From Armillaria gallica (taxonomy: Eukaryota; Basidiomycota; Agaricomycetes; Agaricales; Physalacriaceae), in assembly GCA_037576215.1 (NCBI GenBank), contig JBANDB010000008.1, positions 186,001 through 250,000 on the forward strand: DNA of 64,000 nucleotides. Reading direction: 5' to 3'. The notes beneath the pieces were generated by a model. The model did no database searches. It was not told the origin of the DNA and saw only the letters and a list, made by a program, of their open reading frames with translations. Positions 1 through 10,487 of the stretch are shown piece by piece (the stretch's first letter is position 1; each line of letters starts with the position of its first letter). The translations under genes were made by a program, and so were the position numbers.

Positions 1-540
1 CGAGATCTGAAAACAAGAATTCAGGAATTCCATGAACTAATTACGAAAGCTTCCGTTTAGGGTAAAGTTTCGGCAGATGGAAAACTTAAGGTTTTCGGGT
101 GTACGGAACGCATGCCCAGGCCTTTTTTTCCCGTGCCAACATCAAATAAACCAAAATTAGGATTTCGGACCACGTTCCGGCACAGTACGCCCGAAACTAA
201 GCCTGAAAGCTTAGTTTCGGCTTTCCCTAACACGGATACTGACATAAAGAATTCCGGTCGAGAATTCGGTAACCCTCACATTTTTGGTACTGGTGCTGCC
301 GAAATATGTACTGAAACAGATGCTTTCGGCAATGATTCAGGGTAGCTGGAAACAATTAGTTTCGGCTCGAGCACCCGAACCTCATGATCCATTCCTGGTT
401 TCTTTGATTTAGGATCGATTTCGCAATATCCTGGAACTTTTGGTATCGGACGGAATTCCAGCAAGTCTTATTCATGATCCGAAAGCTTAGGTATAGGTAC
501 TACAATTGGGACTCCCTAAATTCCAGGATTTCCGGTGTGT
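1..540. repeat. Repeat-like DNA rich in TTTCGG/CCGAAA motifs, no gene
   Basis: No convincing coding region. The hexamer TTTCGG or its complement CCGAAA, together with GAATTCC and AAGCTT words, recurs many times on both strands. A perfect 12-bp inverted repeat lies at 191-220 (arms CCGAAACTAAGC and GCTTAGTTTCGG, 6-nt loop). Such subterminal motif clusters are common in DNA transposons, but no terminal repeat or target duplication can be seen because the window starts inside the stretch. The overlapping open frames on both strands are short and share this motif composition. Confidence 0.4.
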
Positions 541-757
541 GAGATCCCCGATTCTTTCCGATAGTAGAGAGGAAAAGAGAGGGTGTTTATCAAAGAGATA
601 ACGACCGATCGACCACCATAGGGCGTTGGCAGGGGCTAGTTGGTCATATTTGGTTGCGCGCGCTTGATCTTCTGAACCAAAGTTATCCTCCCGACTGTCC
701 CTGTTAAGTCTGAGACGGGTTTAGGCCATCTGTTTCAGCCGGTGACGATCCCTCGGC

Positions 758-765
758 TATAAAAG
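758..765 (+). promoter_or_regulatory. TATA box of the gene at 1021-2318
   Basis: TATAAAAG lies upstream of a likely 5'UTR. The leader contains a typical fungal intron at 811-862 (GTACGT donor, GCTAAC branch site, TTTCAG acceptor). After this splice the next ATG is the one at 1021. A minimal start-stop uORF (ATG TAA) lies at 792-797, inside the leader if transcription starts within about 30 nt of the TATA box. Confidence 0.5.
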
Positions 766-1371
766 AGTTGTGTCAACGATCATCCTCACGAATGTAAATC
801 TCAGCTCTCTGTACGTCCACAATATGTGTCTGTTGTGTGTGCTAACAGACTTTCTTTTTCAGGAGGCGTCGCGTATCAGAGTGCGTGAATTAAACGTGGT
901 GGCTTGTTTTGCTAACTTCCCCTTGCGTACAGCTAGCTTTGTTGTAGGCGTCAACGACGTTCTAGTTGCTCAGCGACGACGCTTTGCATTCCACGTTTTA
1001 GCGTTCAGCGCATCAATATCATGTCCTTTGCTTTGAACAAGATTCCCTGCCGTTTACATCGAGTATTGTTGGAGGCCAATGTTCCTGAAACGGATGATAG
1101 GCGGTTATTCGCTTTGTACCCCAATACCTGCGCATTTCGCTCATTGACCTTAACCGTACCAATGAACATCGTTGCCCACGACGTCGCTATTTCTTTGTAT
1201 CCAAAAGCCACATTCGGCTTCGGAATCAACTGCGCGAAATTTGACGATCGCCACGCCGCCGTCACAGGAAGATCTAAGTATACTGAACGCGGCTGGAATT
1301 TGTTTTTTGATAGCAGTGCTGCGGCGAGTGTTGATCTTCGTGATGTAGAAAGATACATTGGCGATCGACAC

Positions 1372-1877
1372 TAGTGTACAGCCCGGGTAGCCCAGGTCAT
1401 GCCAGGTTGCCGGGTCGGGTGCCTGCTGGGTCGGGCTCGGGCCAGAGATTTGAGACCCGGGGTATACCTGGTTCACCCGGATGACCCGGCTGTATTACTA
1501 ATGTGTCACAAAAACATCAAGTCATTTGGCTGAGTTGTTGTAACTGCTGTCTCTTATTATTTTGGATGGTCCGCGGATGTTCAAATCCCGCACCAACCAA
1601 AAATTTGGGCTCGTGGCAGAGGTTATGACGCACTCGGACGTCCAAAATCAGTTTTCAGGAGGTGCAAGTGCATCATAAAGCATGCGCTAGGTAAAATAAT
1701 TCAATTTCGTGTATTAAAAATTTAATTCTCTATCTATTTAAATTAATCCGGGTCGGGTGACCCAGTAACCCGTGTGACCCATAGCTTACCTGTGACCCAT
1801 GTGACGGGTACGGGTTTTTTCCGGGTTCGGGTCGGGTCAGAAAATTCAGACCCGGACCCGACCCGGGCTGTTCACTA
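1372..1877. mobile_element. Non-autonomous hAT-type element (506 bp) with 8-bp TSD
   Basis: The ends are inverted repeats of 17 bp with one mismatch, beginning TAGTG-ACAGCCCGGGT at both termini. The flanks are identical 8-bp duplications, ATCGACAC at 1364-1371 and 1878-1885. An 8-bp duplication with a TAGNG terminus is the hallmark of the hAT superfamily. The subterminal regions are full of GGGTCGGG/CCCGACCC motifs in opposite orientations. There is no transposase. The interior contains a tRNA-like stretch: an A-box-like TGGCTGAGTTG near 1527 and a B-box-like GTTCAAATCC near 1579. Confidence 0.88.
1527..1605 (+). other. tRNA-like (SINE-head-like) segment inside the hAT-type element
   Basis: The order and spacing of pol III internal promoter boxes are seen: A-box-like TGGCTGAGTTG at 1527-1537 and B-box-like GTTCAAATCC at 1579-1588, followed by GCACCAACCA. 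The T-arm stem pairs poorly and the acceptor stem does not close, so it is probably a decayed tRNA-derived sequence and not a working tRNA gene. Confidence 0.25.
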
Positions 1878-3503
1878 ATCGACACTGCTGGGTTGTGAAA
1901 CCGCCTAAGCTACACTCCAGACATGATTACTTGGACGTGAAGCACTCCATTAATGGGCATTCATGGATGCTCACCTACCCGATGCCCACGATGGGGTTTG
2001 TAACACGGTACAGTTCATTGTTTTTGCCTCAACTGGACTACGCCGTGTGCGCTTCAAAGACTGTGATGTCAATGTATGAAAGAGAGATGGTTTTTTGGTA
2101 CTGCTGTATCTGTCTATTGTGATCTTCTCTGACAATGTGTTCTCAGGTCACTGCCGCATTTTGCGAAGCTCATGCGAGAGTGGTTAGACATCGCCGCTGC
2201 GACATGTGACCATGCTTCTGAGCCGTTCGATGATGACCTCAGTGTGTCTCTTTCAAGTACTAGTACGAACTTAAACAAAAAGTACTTCCTGCCTCGGGGT
2301 CCGTTTTGGGTCACGTAAATAGCGCCTTGCTTGTCGTTGCAGCTGTTCAGCTTTAGGCGAGATTATACATACTATTATTCTATTGGTTATGTTAAGGTTC
2401 CTTCTCCGGAGTAATCCGGAAAAGGGGAAGAATTGAGGGCCGGCACGCAGCTGCCGCTACTGGATATCTATATATTAATACAGGTGGACCACAGCCACAC
2501 AATTTGCTTATGTAAAATTAGCGGACTCTGAAATTTCCGGCCATTGCCATCCCCTGGCATAATCCGGCTGAGTTTCAATTATGACGGCTTTTGCCATCCC
2601 ACGGCGCAAGCCAGCTGAGTTTGAACCGCGGAGCACTGCCACCTCCCATTTTCGTGGTCAGTGTCTCCTTCCACCACCTTCGGTGCCCCATTTGAGACTC
2701 CTTGCACCGCGTCTATCCCAGGTAAGCATTAGTTCCATCTTTGATGATATTGGCCCATCTGATCACACTCTTTTAGTCAATTTTCGTGCCCTATTCACGG
2801 TGCTGCTCATCAATCTTTGATGGAAGATCATTTTTGCTGATTTTCTTTTCAGGTGTCCTTGCTCCGGTTCGCGTTTTCTCTCACGGAAGTGACTTCCTTT
2901 TTGCTTCTGGAGTCTATATTTGGCTGTTTTCAGTCCAGATCATTTGCACAGAGTAGATCAAGGTGCCGCTGGGTGATCCCCTCAATTTCTGTGTCAAAGT
3001 GAAGACAAGAGCTCTCAGATTTGATTCTGGGCCTCTTTGCTTTCTTTAGGGCACAGTTTTTGGTGACAAGCCTACCCTCCTGCACGCCTGTGAATAGGGG
3101 CCTCTGTCAAGCGCAACAAGCCAGGGAGATTGGTGTGGCGGGACCGATTGGGTATTTGTGTTCACACAGATATAGTTGCCCCCCCCTTCCATTTGTGGAA
3201 GTGTAGCTCCATAAACTGCTGTTGTTGCATCGAATTCCTTTGTGTCAAATCTTTTGGTTTGGTGACAGTCATTTATAGATTTCTGTGGTATAGAGGTTTG
3301 TTATGCTGTGATTGAGTTCAGTATTTCTACATTTCTATATCCTGCAATGTATGTATCTCTTATCTCTTATCAGATGAAACTCTGATAGACTGTTCTCTGA
3401 TAGGAACCCTTCTACTCTATCCAGAGCACATGATTCTCCACCAATTACACCTGAGCGTGTTCGCCATACTCAGCGTGAACGTGAGCGCATTCAGTGTCTG
3501 CAA

Positions 3504-6500
3504 ATGACCTCTCCTTCCCATTGCCATGGCCGATCTCCACATCCAGGTCCTGATCCTAATATCACCCTTCCACACTTCCATATTCCTCCAGAGACTCATA
3601 TTCCATCTCAGCTGGACCGTCCACATGAACATCCAATGCCTGTAGTCCCTGCTGTGGCCACCAGAGGTGTTCGTCGTGGCAGACCACGTGGTTCTGGCCG
3701 TGGTGGTGCTCCAGGTGGTCAGTCTTCCTTGCACAGTGGGGTCCCTGTAATACAGCCTCTGCAGAATCGTGGGCATGGGCGTGGGCATGGGCGTGGGCGT
3801 GGGCGTGGTGCAGTCCAAGTTGTTCATCAACAGCCTGTCTCACCACCAGATATTGACATGGAACCAATGTCACCACCACCACCACCAGCTCCAATCCCAA
3901 CACCACCACCACCATCACCATCACCACCACCACCTCCACCACCTGTACCACCTACACCGCCTCTGCCTCCTCCACCTCCTCCACCACCTCCACCACGACC
4001 AAGGACCATACCTTCTTTGCTTCCTTATGCAAGACGTCCATATGTTGAACCACATTCTCAGCAGAGTATTGGAAAAATGGAGTGGATTTGTGAATACTGT
4101 GGTGCACCACATTGGTATAATGAGCATCTCAAGTCCAAGTCAAGGACCAGACCCCGTTTTGGCATGTGCTGCTTGCAAGGACAGGTCAAACTCCCTAATC
4201 TCCGTCCTGCTCCTGGCATTCTCCGAAATCTTCTGTGTGGCATCAGTCCAATGTCTAATACTTTTATGAAAAATATCCGACAATACAATGCAGCTTTAGC
4301 ATTTACATCAGTGGCTGTAAAGGTGGATGAGGCAGTTACAAATTCTTCTGGACCATACTCCTTCTGTATATCTGGTGAGCTTCACCATCGGATGGGATCT
4401 CTGCTACCTGGAGAAAACCAAAAGATGTCTTATGCACAGCTGTATATACATGATCCGATGGAGGCATTGGGAATGCATAATCGTCGCAATCCTAATCTGA
4501 AGCCTGAGATTATGTCTGCACTGCAGGGATTGCTTCACGATGTAAATCCATATGTCCCATTATATCGACATGCCTATCTCATCATGAAGGACAAACCCCG
4601 TGAGGAGTATCCAAATCTTGAAGTGCGACTGCATGTGGGTGATGGCACTGATGGTCGGCGGTACAATCTGCCAACAGCAAATGAGTTGGCTGCTGTCATT
4701 CCTGGAGATGGATCAGAGCCAGTGAAGAACGAACGGGATATTGTCTTACGCATGCATGATCAATCTCTTAAATGCATCAGCCAGCTACATCCAAGCTATC
4801 AGTCTCTTCATTATGTTCTTCTCTTTCCTTATGGAGAACTGGGTTGGAATCGATATATCCCTCTGGAGGAGACAGGAACCTGTACAGAGCGTAAAAAGGT
4901 CACCCAACATATGTATTACGCTTATCGTCTTCATGAGCGCCCAACTGTTGAACCAGATGCACCATTGTTTAAAGGAGGGAGCCTGACCCAGCAGTATGTT
5001 GTGGATGCATGGGCCTCAATTGAACAAAGTGATCTCAACTGGGTTCGGAACAATCAGAAAACTATCCGTGCAGATCTGTATAAGGGAGTGGTGGATGCAG
5101 CTACTAATGCTGATGGATTGCAAGACTCTGGCCAGCGTATTGTCCTCCCTTCATCACATACTGGCAGTCCCCGTGCAATGTATCAGCTGTATCAGGACTC
5201 TATGGCAATTTGTAGAGCTTTGCAGAAGCCAGATATCTTTCTTATGATGACGGCAAACCCAAAGTGGCCAGAAATTGTTGAGGCTCTGAAGCACACAGAT
5301 GGACCTGATCAGAAAGTGGAGGATCGACCAGACATTGTGGCCAGGGTCTTTCAGTTGAAGAAGGAGGCCTTACTGCAGGAAATCAAAAAGGGTGGAATAT
5401 TTGGCAAAGTCAGGGCTGTTGTGCATACTATCGAATTTCAGAAGCGTGGACTCCCTCATATGCATCTTCTGATTTTTCTGGATCCAGAAGACAAGATTCA
5501 CTCACCTGCTGATGCCGATTCAGTCTCATGTGCTCAGATACCTGATCCTGAAACCCATCCAATTCTTCATGAGGTGGTTACAAAATGCATGGTTCATGGT
5601 CCCTGTGATCATCGCTGCAAGGGGCCTGATGGTCGCTGTACAAAGAATTTTCCAAAGGAGTTCAATGAGCAGACAGAATTCACCACTGATGGATATCCTA
5701 ATCTGGCACGCCCCAACAATGGTCGCGAGTATGTCAAGATGCATGGCGAAACCCGAACCGTCTATACCAACCGTGATATTGTCCCATATAATCCCTATCT
5801 CAGTGCACGATACAATTGTCACATCAATGTGGAGGTCTGTGTGTCTGTTAAGGCCATAAAATATATCCACAAATACATCTACAAGGGCCACGATAGGACT
5901 ACATTGGAGGTTCGGGATCATGATGAGATCAAGGAGTTTCTGGATGCACGTTACATCTCTGCTATTGAGTCATGCTGGAGAATCTTTTCTTTCCGGCTAC
6001 ATCAGGAGGAGCCAAATGTTGTGCGTCTGCAGGTCCATCTTCCTGATGAACATCTCATCACATATGATGAGACCGACAGTCCAGAAGAGATCTTAGCAGC
6101 AGCTGAGACAAAGACAACAACTCTGTTACAATGGTTCAATCTCAACAAAAAAGATCCCAGTGCACGTCGGTATCTGTATCAAGATATTCCTGCCCACTAT
6201 ACTTGGAACAAGAACAAGAAACGCTGGAAGACACGCCAAAGACACACAACTATTGGTGGTACTATTGGCCGAATGTATCAGGCTGCCCCCTCATCTGGGG
6301 AGCGGTTCTATCTGCGGCTTCTTTTGACAGCTGTTGCTGGCGCTCAATCTTTCCAACATCTACGCACTGTTAATAATGTGGAGTGTGCTACCTTCAAGGA
6401 GGCATGCATAGCCATGGGTTTGCTGGAAAATGATAATGAATGGAGGCAATGCTTAGAGGAGGCTGCAATTATGCAGTCAGGAGCACAGTTGCGGTCATTA

Positions 6501-8263
6501 TTTGTGACCCTCCTTCTCTTCTGCCAGCCAGCAAAGCCAGATGAGCTGTGGGAGGAGTTCAAGGAGAACATTTGTGATGATCTGGCACACAAGCTCTGCC
6601 AACATGATGTTCCAAATCCAACAGATGCTCAGCTCTATGATTTTGGTCTTCATCTTATTGATAAACTCCTTCAATCTCATGGTCGTCGTCTCTCTGAGTG
6701 GACCCAGATGCCAGCTTCTACCATGGACTGGGCTGCTTATGAGGATAATCCTCTTCTGGCTGCACAGCTGGCCTATGATATCCCATCTCTGCAGCAATTA
6801 GTTGCTAACAACCTTCAAACATTCAATGAAGAGCAAATGACTGCTTACAATATTGTGGTTGACTCTGCTATGAATGAACGAGGGAAATTGGTATTTCTGC
6901 ATAGTGCTGGAGGTGGTGGAAAGACTTTTGTATGCAATACTATTGCAGCTGCTGTTCGTGCCCACGGACAGATTGTATTGACCTGTGCCTCCTCCGGTAT
7001 ATCAGCAATTCTCTTAGTTGGAGGGCGTACAAGCCACAGCACCTTCAAAATTCCAATTCCCTCACATGATGATACAACATGCAACATTCACAGAGGGACT
7101 CATCTGGCTGAACTTCTTTGTCGAACTTCTCTCATCATTTGGGATGAGGTTCCTATGCAGAACTGGCATGATATTGAGACTGTTGATCGTACTCTTCGTG
7201 ATATCTGCAATAAGGATGCTCCTTTTGGTGGAAAAACAGTTCTTTTTGGTGGTATGTGTATTTACTTTGAGCTGCTATAGATCATCATTTCTGACTGTTT
7301 ATTTTAGGAGACTTTCGTCAGACATTGCCAGTTGTTTCACGAGGATCACGGGAGCAGATTGTTGCAGCTTCATTTCGCCGTTCACCTTTATGGCCTCACA
7401 TCGAAGTCATCCATTTGAAGAAAAACATGCGCCTGGATCAGACTCCTGAAAATGTAGAGTTTGCACGTTGGCTGCTTACAGTTGGTGCAGGCGAAGGACT
7501 CACTGAAGATCGAACCATCTCTCTTCCTGCTTCCATGCACCTTGCAGACTCTTCACTTTCTGGGCTCATCAGATACATTTATCCAAATATCACAGCTGGC
7601 AATTTTCAAGATCACTTCTTTTTAGAAAGAACAATTCTCTCTGGACGCAATGATGATGTTGATGAAGTCAATCAGCAGGTTCTGGAGATGTTCCCAGGAC
7701 AAGAGACAGTATATTGGAGTACTGACAAGATGATAGAGGATGAATTGGATGATGCTGCTACTCTCTATCCAGTTGAATTTCTTCAAAATTTCAATGCCTC
7801 CAGTTTACCACATGCAAAGCTGGCTCTCAAGATTGGATGCCCTCTCATGCTCCTACGCAATCTGGATCCAGCAAATGGCCTATGCAATGGGACACGAATG
7901 ATTCTCACATGCCTTCGTCCTCATGTATTGGAATGTCGTCTTCTCAGTGGCAACAATGCAGGCAAGACTGTCTTCATCCCACGTATCACAATCAATGCTG
8001 ATACAGCTGAGCTCCCTATCGCATTTTCACATTGCCAATTTCCAGTCAGACTGGCTTTTGCAATGACAATTAATAAGTCTCAAGGCCAGTCAGTTACCTA
8101 TGTTGGATTGGATTTGCGTACTCCAGTTTTTTCACATGGACAACTCTATGTAGCACTTAGCCGTTGCACTTCTGGACAACGGATTCGAGTTCTCTTTCCA
8201 GATACAGAAAAGTATACAGACACTTTGAATATTGTATATCCTGAGGCTCTATTACCTTCATAA
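3504..8263 (+). CDS. Helitron Rep-PIF1 helicase (RepHel)
   Basis: Catalyses rolling-circle transposition: an HUH endonuclease nicks and joins single strands and a PIF1-type helicase unwinds the donor. From ATG 3504 the spliced product is 1567 residues (exons 3504-7251 and 7308-8263, 56-nt intron with GTATGT donor and TTTTAG acceptor). In order: a low-complexity Pro/His-rich N-terminus (about residues 20-170), the Helitron-like N-terminal domain, the Rep HUH motif GLPHMHLLIFL near residue 648, the paired-tyrosine motif KYIHKYIYKG near 787, Walker A SAGGGGKTF near 1133, Walker B IIWDE near 1210, GDFRQ just after the splice, and the C-terminal helicase motif LYVALSRC. No stop or frameshift interrupts it, so it may be active. 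The frame stays open and protein-like upstream to about 3406 (RERERIQ just before the ATG), so an additional 5' exon is likely and the true start is unresolved. Confidence 0.95.
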
Positions 8264-8310
8264 TACATATTTCTTTCTAAACTAATAACTGACACTCCTA
8301 AGTAATAAGC

Positions 8311-8420
8311 CGGGTTTGGGGCGGGCCCCAACAAGCTGAAGTCCCGTGTCGTAGTCAGGTTGCCGGGACCCGAGGTACGAGGGTCCGGCAATCGTGACGA
8401 AGACACGGGGCATAGGCTTG
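8311..8420 (+). other. Helitron 3' terminal hairpin region
   Basis: Three inverted repeats stack at the 3' end: TTGGGG/CCCCAA around a 4-nt loop (8316-8331); an outer arm CCCGTGTC (8343-8350) pairing with GACACGGG (8402-8409); and inside it GCCGGGACCC (8362-8371) pairing with GGGTCCGGC (8381-8389) with one bulge. The element ends 11 nt after the outer arm. Helitrons are known to use a 3' hairpin as the stop signal for rolling-circle transfer. The same arrangement, slightly diverged, is at 10378-10487. Confidence 0.7.
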
Positions 8421-10487
8421 TCTATATATTAATACAGGTGGACCACAGCCACACAATTTGCTTATGTAAAATTAGCGGACTTTGAATTTCCGGCCATTGC
8501 CATCCCCTGGCATAATCCGGCTGAGTTTCAATTATGTTGCACTGCCATCGCTGCCACCTTTTGCCTCTCTACAGTGCCATGCATGGCAAATGATTGAGGC
8601 ATGTCCAGCATCCAGCATTCACTGAACTGAGACTACTGTTCAATTTTGACTGTTAATTCATGTAATGCATAATGGGATCCCTTGAAGTGAAGCTCCCAGT
8701 AATTTGTAACATGTAACAAGCCCTTCTGAGAGGTAGTATCAGCCAAATTTGGGAAATTTCAGTGGCCAACTGGCCCCAGAGACACTATATGTGGTAATTC
8801 CTCACCATATTTCAGTGAATGAAGCTATGGTAATTTGCCCATAAAGCATAACATGTAACACCCTATGAAGCTACATTCAAAATTGAACAGTATCCACTAA
8901 GTATGCATGCTGACAAGATGCTGTAGCCTCCAAAGTGAGTATCAAACAATGAGCATTGAGCAACAAGTGAACAACAAACATCAAATGAAAGATTACAGGT
9001 AGGAACTGTAGGATTATGGGCCAGGAGACCATTCAAGAACAGGTAATGCATATACATGTACCGACTATGCTATAATTTGCTTATTACAAGGCTTTGGCAA
9101 GGCTCAAGCCTTTTTTCAGCAAGTAGAAATTGTGAGAAGATTATTCATGTAAGAATATGTACTATACTCAGCTTTTCTCTGTCCATGTAGAGCAATAAGG
9201 TGATGATATTACCTGCAAGAATACTGTACGATTTTGACTGCTAACCATAAAGTGAAGCTCACAGCAAATCATAACATGTAAAAAGCCCTTTTGAGAGGTA
9301 GTATCAGCCTAATTTGGGAAGGTTTTGCAGCTGGCTGGCACTGGAGACACTAATATAGTAATTTACATCATATTTCAGTGAATAAAGCTATGACAGTTTG
9401 GTTATAAAGCATAACATGTAACACCCCATGAAGCTATGGTGGAAATTGTATAATACTACTCTGAAGTCCAAGGAAGCAAGGGAATGTAAGTACTGACTAA
9501 AATATGGAAATGAACTAACAGTCATAATGTCCAAGAAGTGGATTGTTGCAATGACAAGCAAGAAGATGGGATAACAATATGTGAGGTGACCGTGCTCCAG
9601 AGAGCTTAGACTTCAATGAATCAGCTATCATATGCTTACCCAGTTATCATGTCATAAATGGCCCTTGCCATCCCATGGTGCAGGCCAGGTGAGTTTCAAT
9701 GTTACTGCCTCTATCAAGCCTCTACTCTCCCCACAGCACATCATTGGCATGACCAGCTCCTAACTGAGCTTCAACTTAGACTACTTATCTATGCTATAGC
9801 CACAAAGTGAGTACTGTAGTATTTCAACCATATCTTCACATAACATGTAACAGGGGTCCATTATGTGAAGATCAGTGAACTTTGTAACACATAACAGCCT
9901 ATTTGGTGCCTTTAATTACTCAATATAGCATTAAATTTTTGGTCTGGCATATGCTGGACTGCCTATTAAGTTAGATGACATCATAATGAAGATGTGACTG
10001 GGTGAAGATATGCATAACACATAACACCCTGTCAAAATATGGTCAAAGTACTACAGTATCAAGCAATAAGCAATGAACATTGAATGTCAATAGATATAAG
10101 TCTTATAGAATTTATCAGACCTCAAATGATGACCATGTCAGATATCCAAATCAGGAACATAAGAACCAGAATACATATCTCTCCCTCTCTCCTGCCAATA
10201 GTGGCAGCTATTAACAATGATCACCCAAATCATGGGACCAGGGAGTCTCTACCAATCCAATACATGGCTCACAGAAGTAACAGACAAAACTTTATGGTAC
10301 TCATAAAAACCATTTTGCTCTGTTGCAGTAGCTCCAAACAAATAACAGAGATTCAACAATATATTATAGTAATAAGCCGGGTTTGGGGCGGGCCCCAACA
10401 AGCCGAAGCCCCGTGTCGCAGTCAGGTTGCTGGGACCTGAGGTACAAGGGTCCGGCAATCGTGACGAAGACACGGGGCATAGGCTTG
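8421..10487 (+). mobile_element. Non-autonomous Helitron (2.07 kb) abutting the first
   Basis: The first ~115 bp nearly match the start of the upstream Helitron and the last ~115 bp match its end with a few changes. It begins TCTATATATT at the very next base after CTTG 8420 and ends CTTG at 10487, followed by a T. The interior is unrelated to the helicase gene and has no credible reading frame. The paralogous array copy at 29151-29152 reads A then TGATGATGG without insertion, so 10487/10488 is a real right boundary and the target was an A-T step, as is usual for Helitrons. Confidence 0.82.
8641..9440 (+). repeat. Diverged direct repeat inside the 2-kb Helitron
   Basis: About 8641-8873 and 9230-9436 are copies of the same ~0.2-kb segment. 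Shared landmarks are TTTTGACTG, GTGAAGCTC, GAGAGGTAGTATCAGCC, CATATTTCAGTGAAT and ATAAAGCATAACATGTAACACCC followed by ATGAAGCTA. The short AACATGTAACA word recurs further between 9840 and 10030. No protein is encoded. Confidence 0.6.

Larger units (their letters stand above)
1021..2318 (+). pseudogene. Unrecognised small gene disrupted by a hAT-type insertion
   Basis: The product is not recognised. The frame opens at ATG 1021 and runs 117 codons to position 1371, where the inserted element brings an immediate in-frame TAG. After the element and one 8-bp target duplication, the same frame resumes at 1886 (it reads CWVVKPPKL), runs to 2073, is spliced over a 73-nt intron at 2074-2146 (GTATGA donor, CTGAC branch site, TCTCAG acceptor) and ends at TAA 2316-2318. 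Excluding the element and one duplication, the three pieces (351, 188 and 172 nt) give exactly 237 codons. That is good evidence for a real gene that was broken recently. The encoded protein would be soluble, about 236 residues, with no signal peptide or membrane segment obvious. A truncated 117-residue product could still be made. Confidence 0.65.
2467..8420 (+). mobile_element. Autonomous Helitron (5.95 kb)
   Basis: A rolling-circle transposon. The 5' end starts TCTATATATTAATACAGG directly after an A. The first ~117 bp and the last ~115 bp recur as the ends of the neighbouring element at 8421-10487, which fixes both boundaries. The 3' end carries nested hairpins and finishes GCATAGGCTTG, so the terminal tetranucleotide is CTTG where canonical Helitrons have CTRR. 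There are no terminal inverted repeats and no target duplication, as expected for the class. It encodes one Rep-helicase gene on the + strand; about 0.9 kb of leader (2467-3400) has no obvious protein. Confidence 0.88.

Noticed and set aside
1005..1358. - strand frame of 117 codons opposite the first gene
   Set aside because: It is antisense to the + strand exon, which has a promoter, intron phase and downstream exons supporting it.
1369..1880. Alternative target duplication CACTAGTG/CACTAATC for the first hAT-type element
   Set aside because: It matches only 6 of 8 bases, whereas ATCGACAC on both sides is exact and gives TAGTG ends and a continuous host frame.
3417..4288. Long frames on the - strand and other + frames rich in His, Gly or Val
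   Set aside because: They are shadows of the CCACCA/Pro-rich N-terminal part of the Helitron RepHel gene; composition alone keeps them open.
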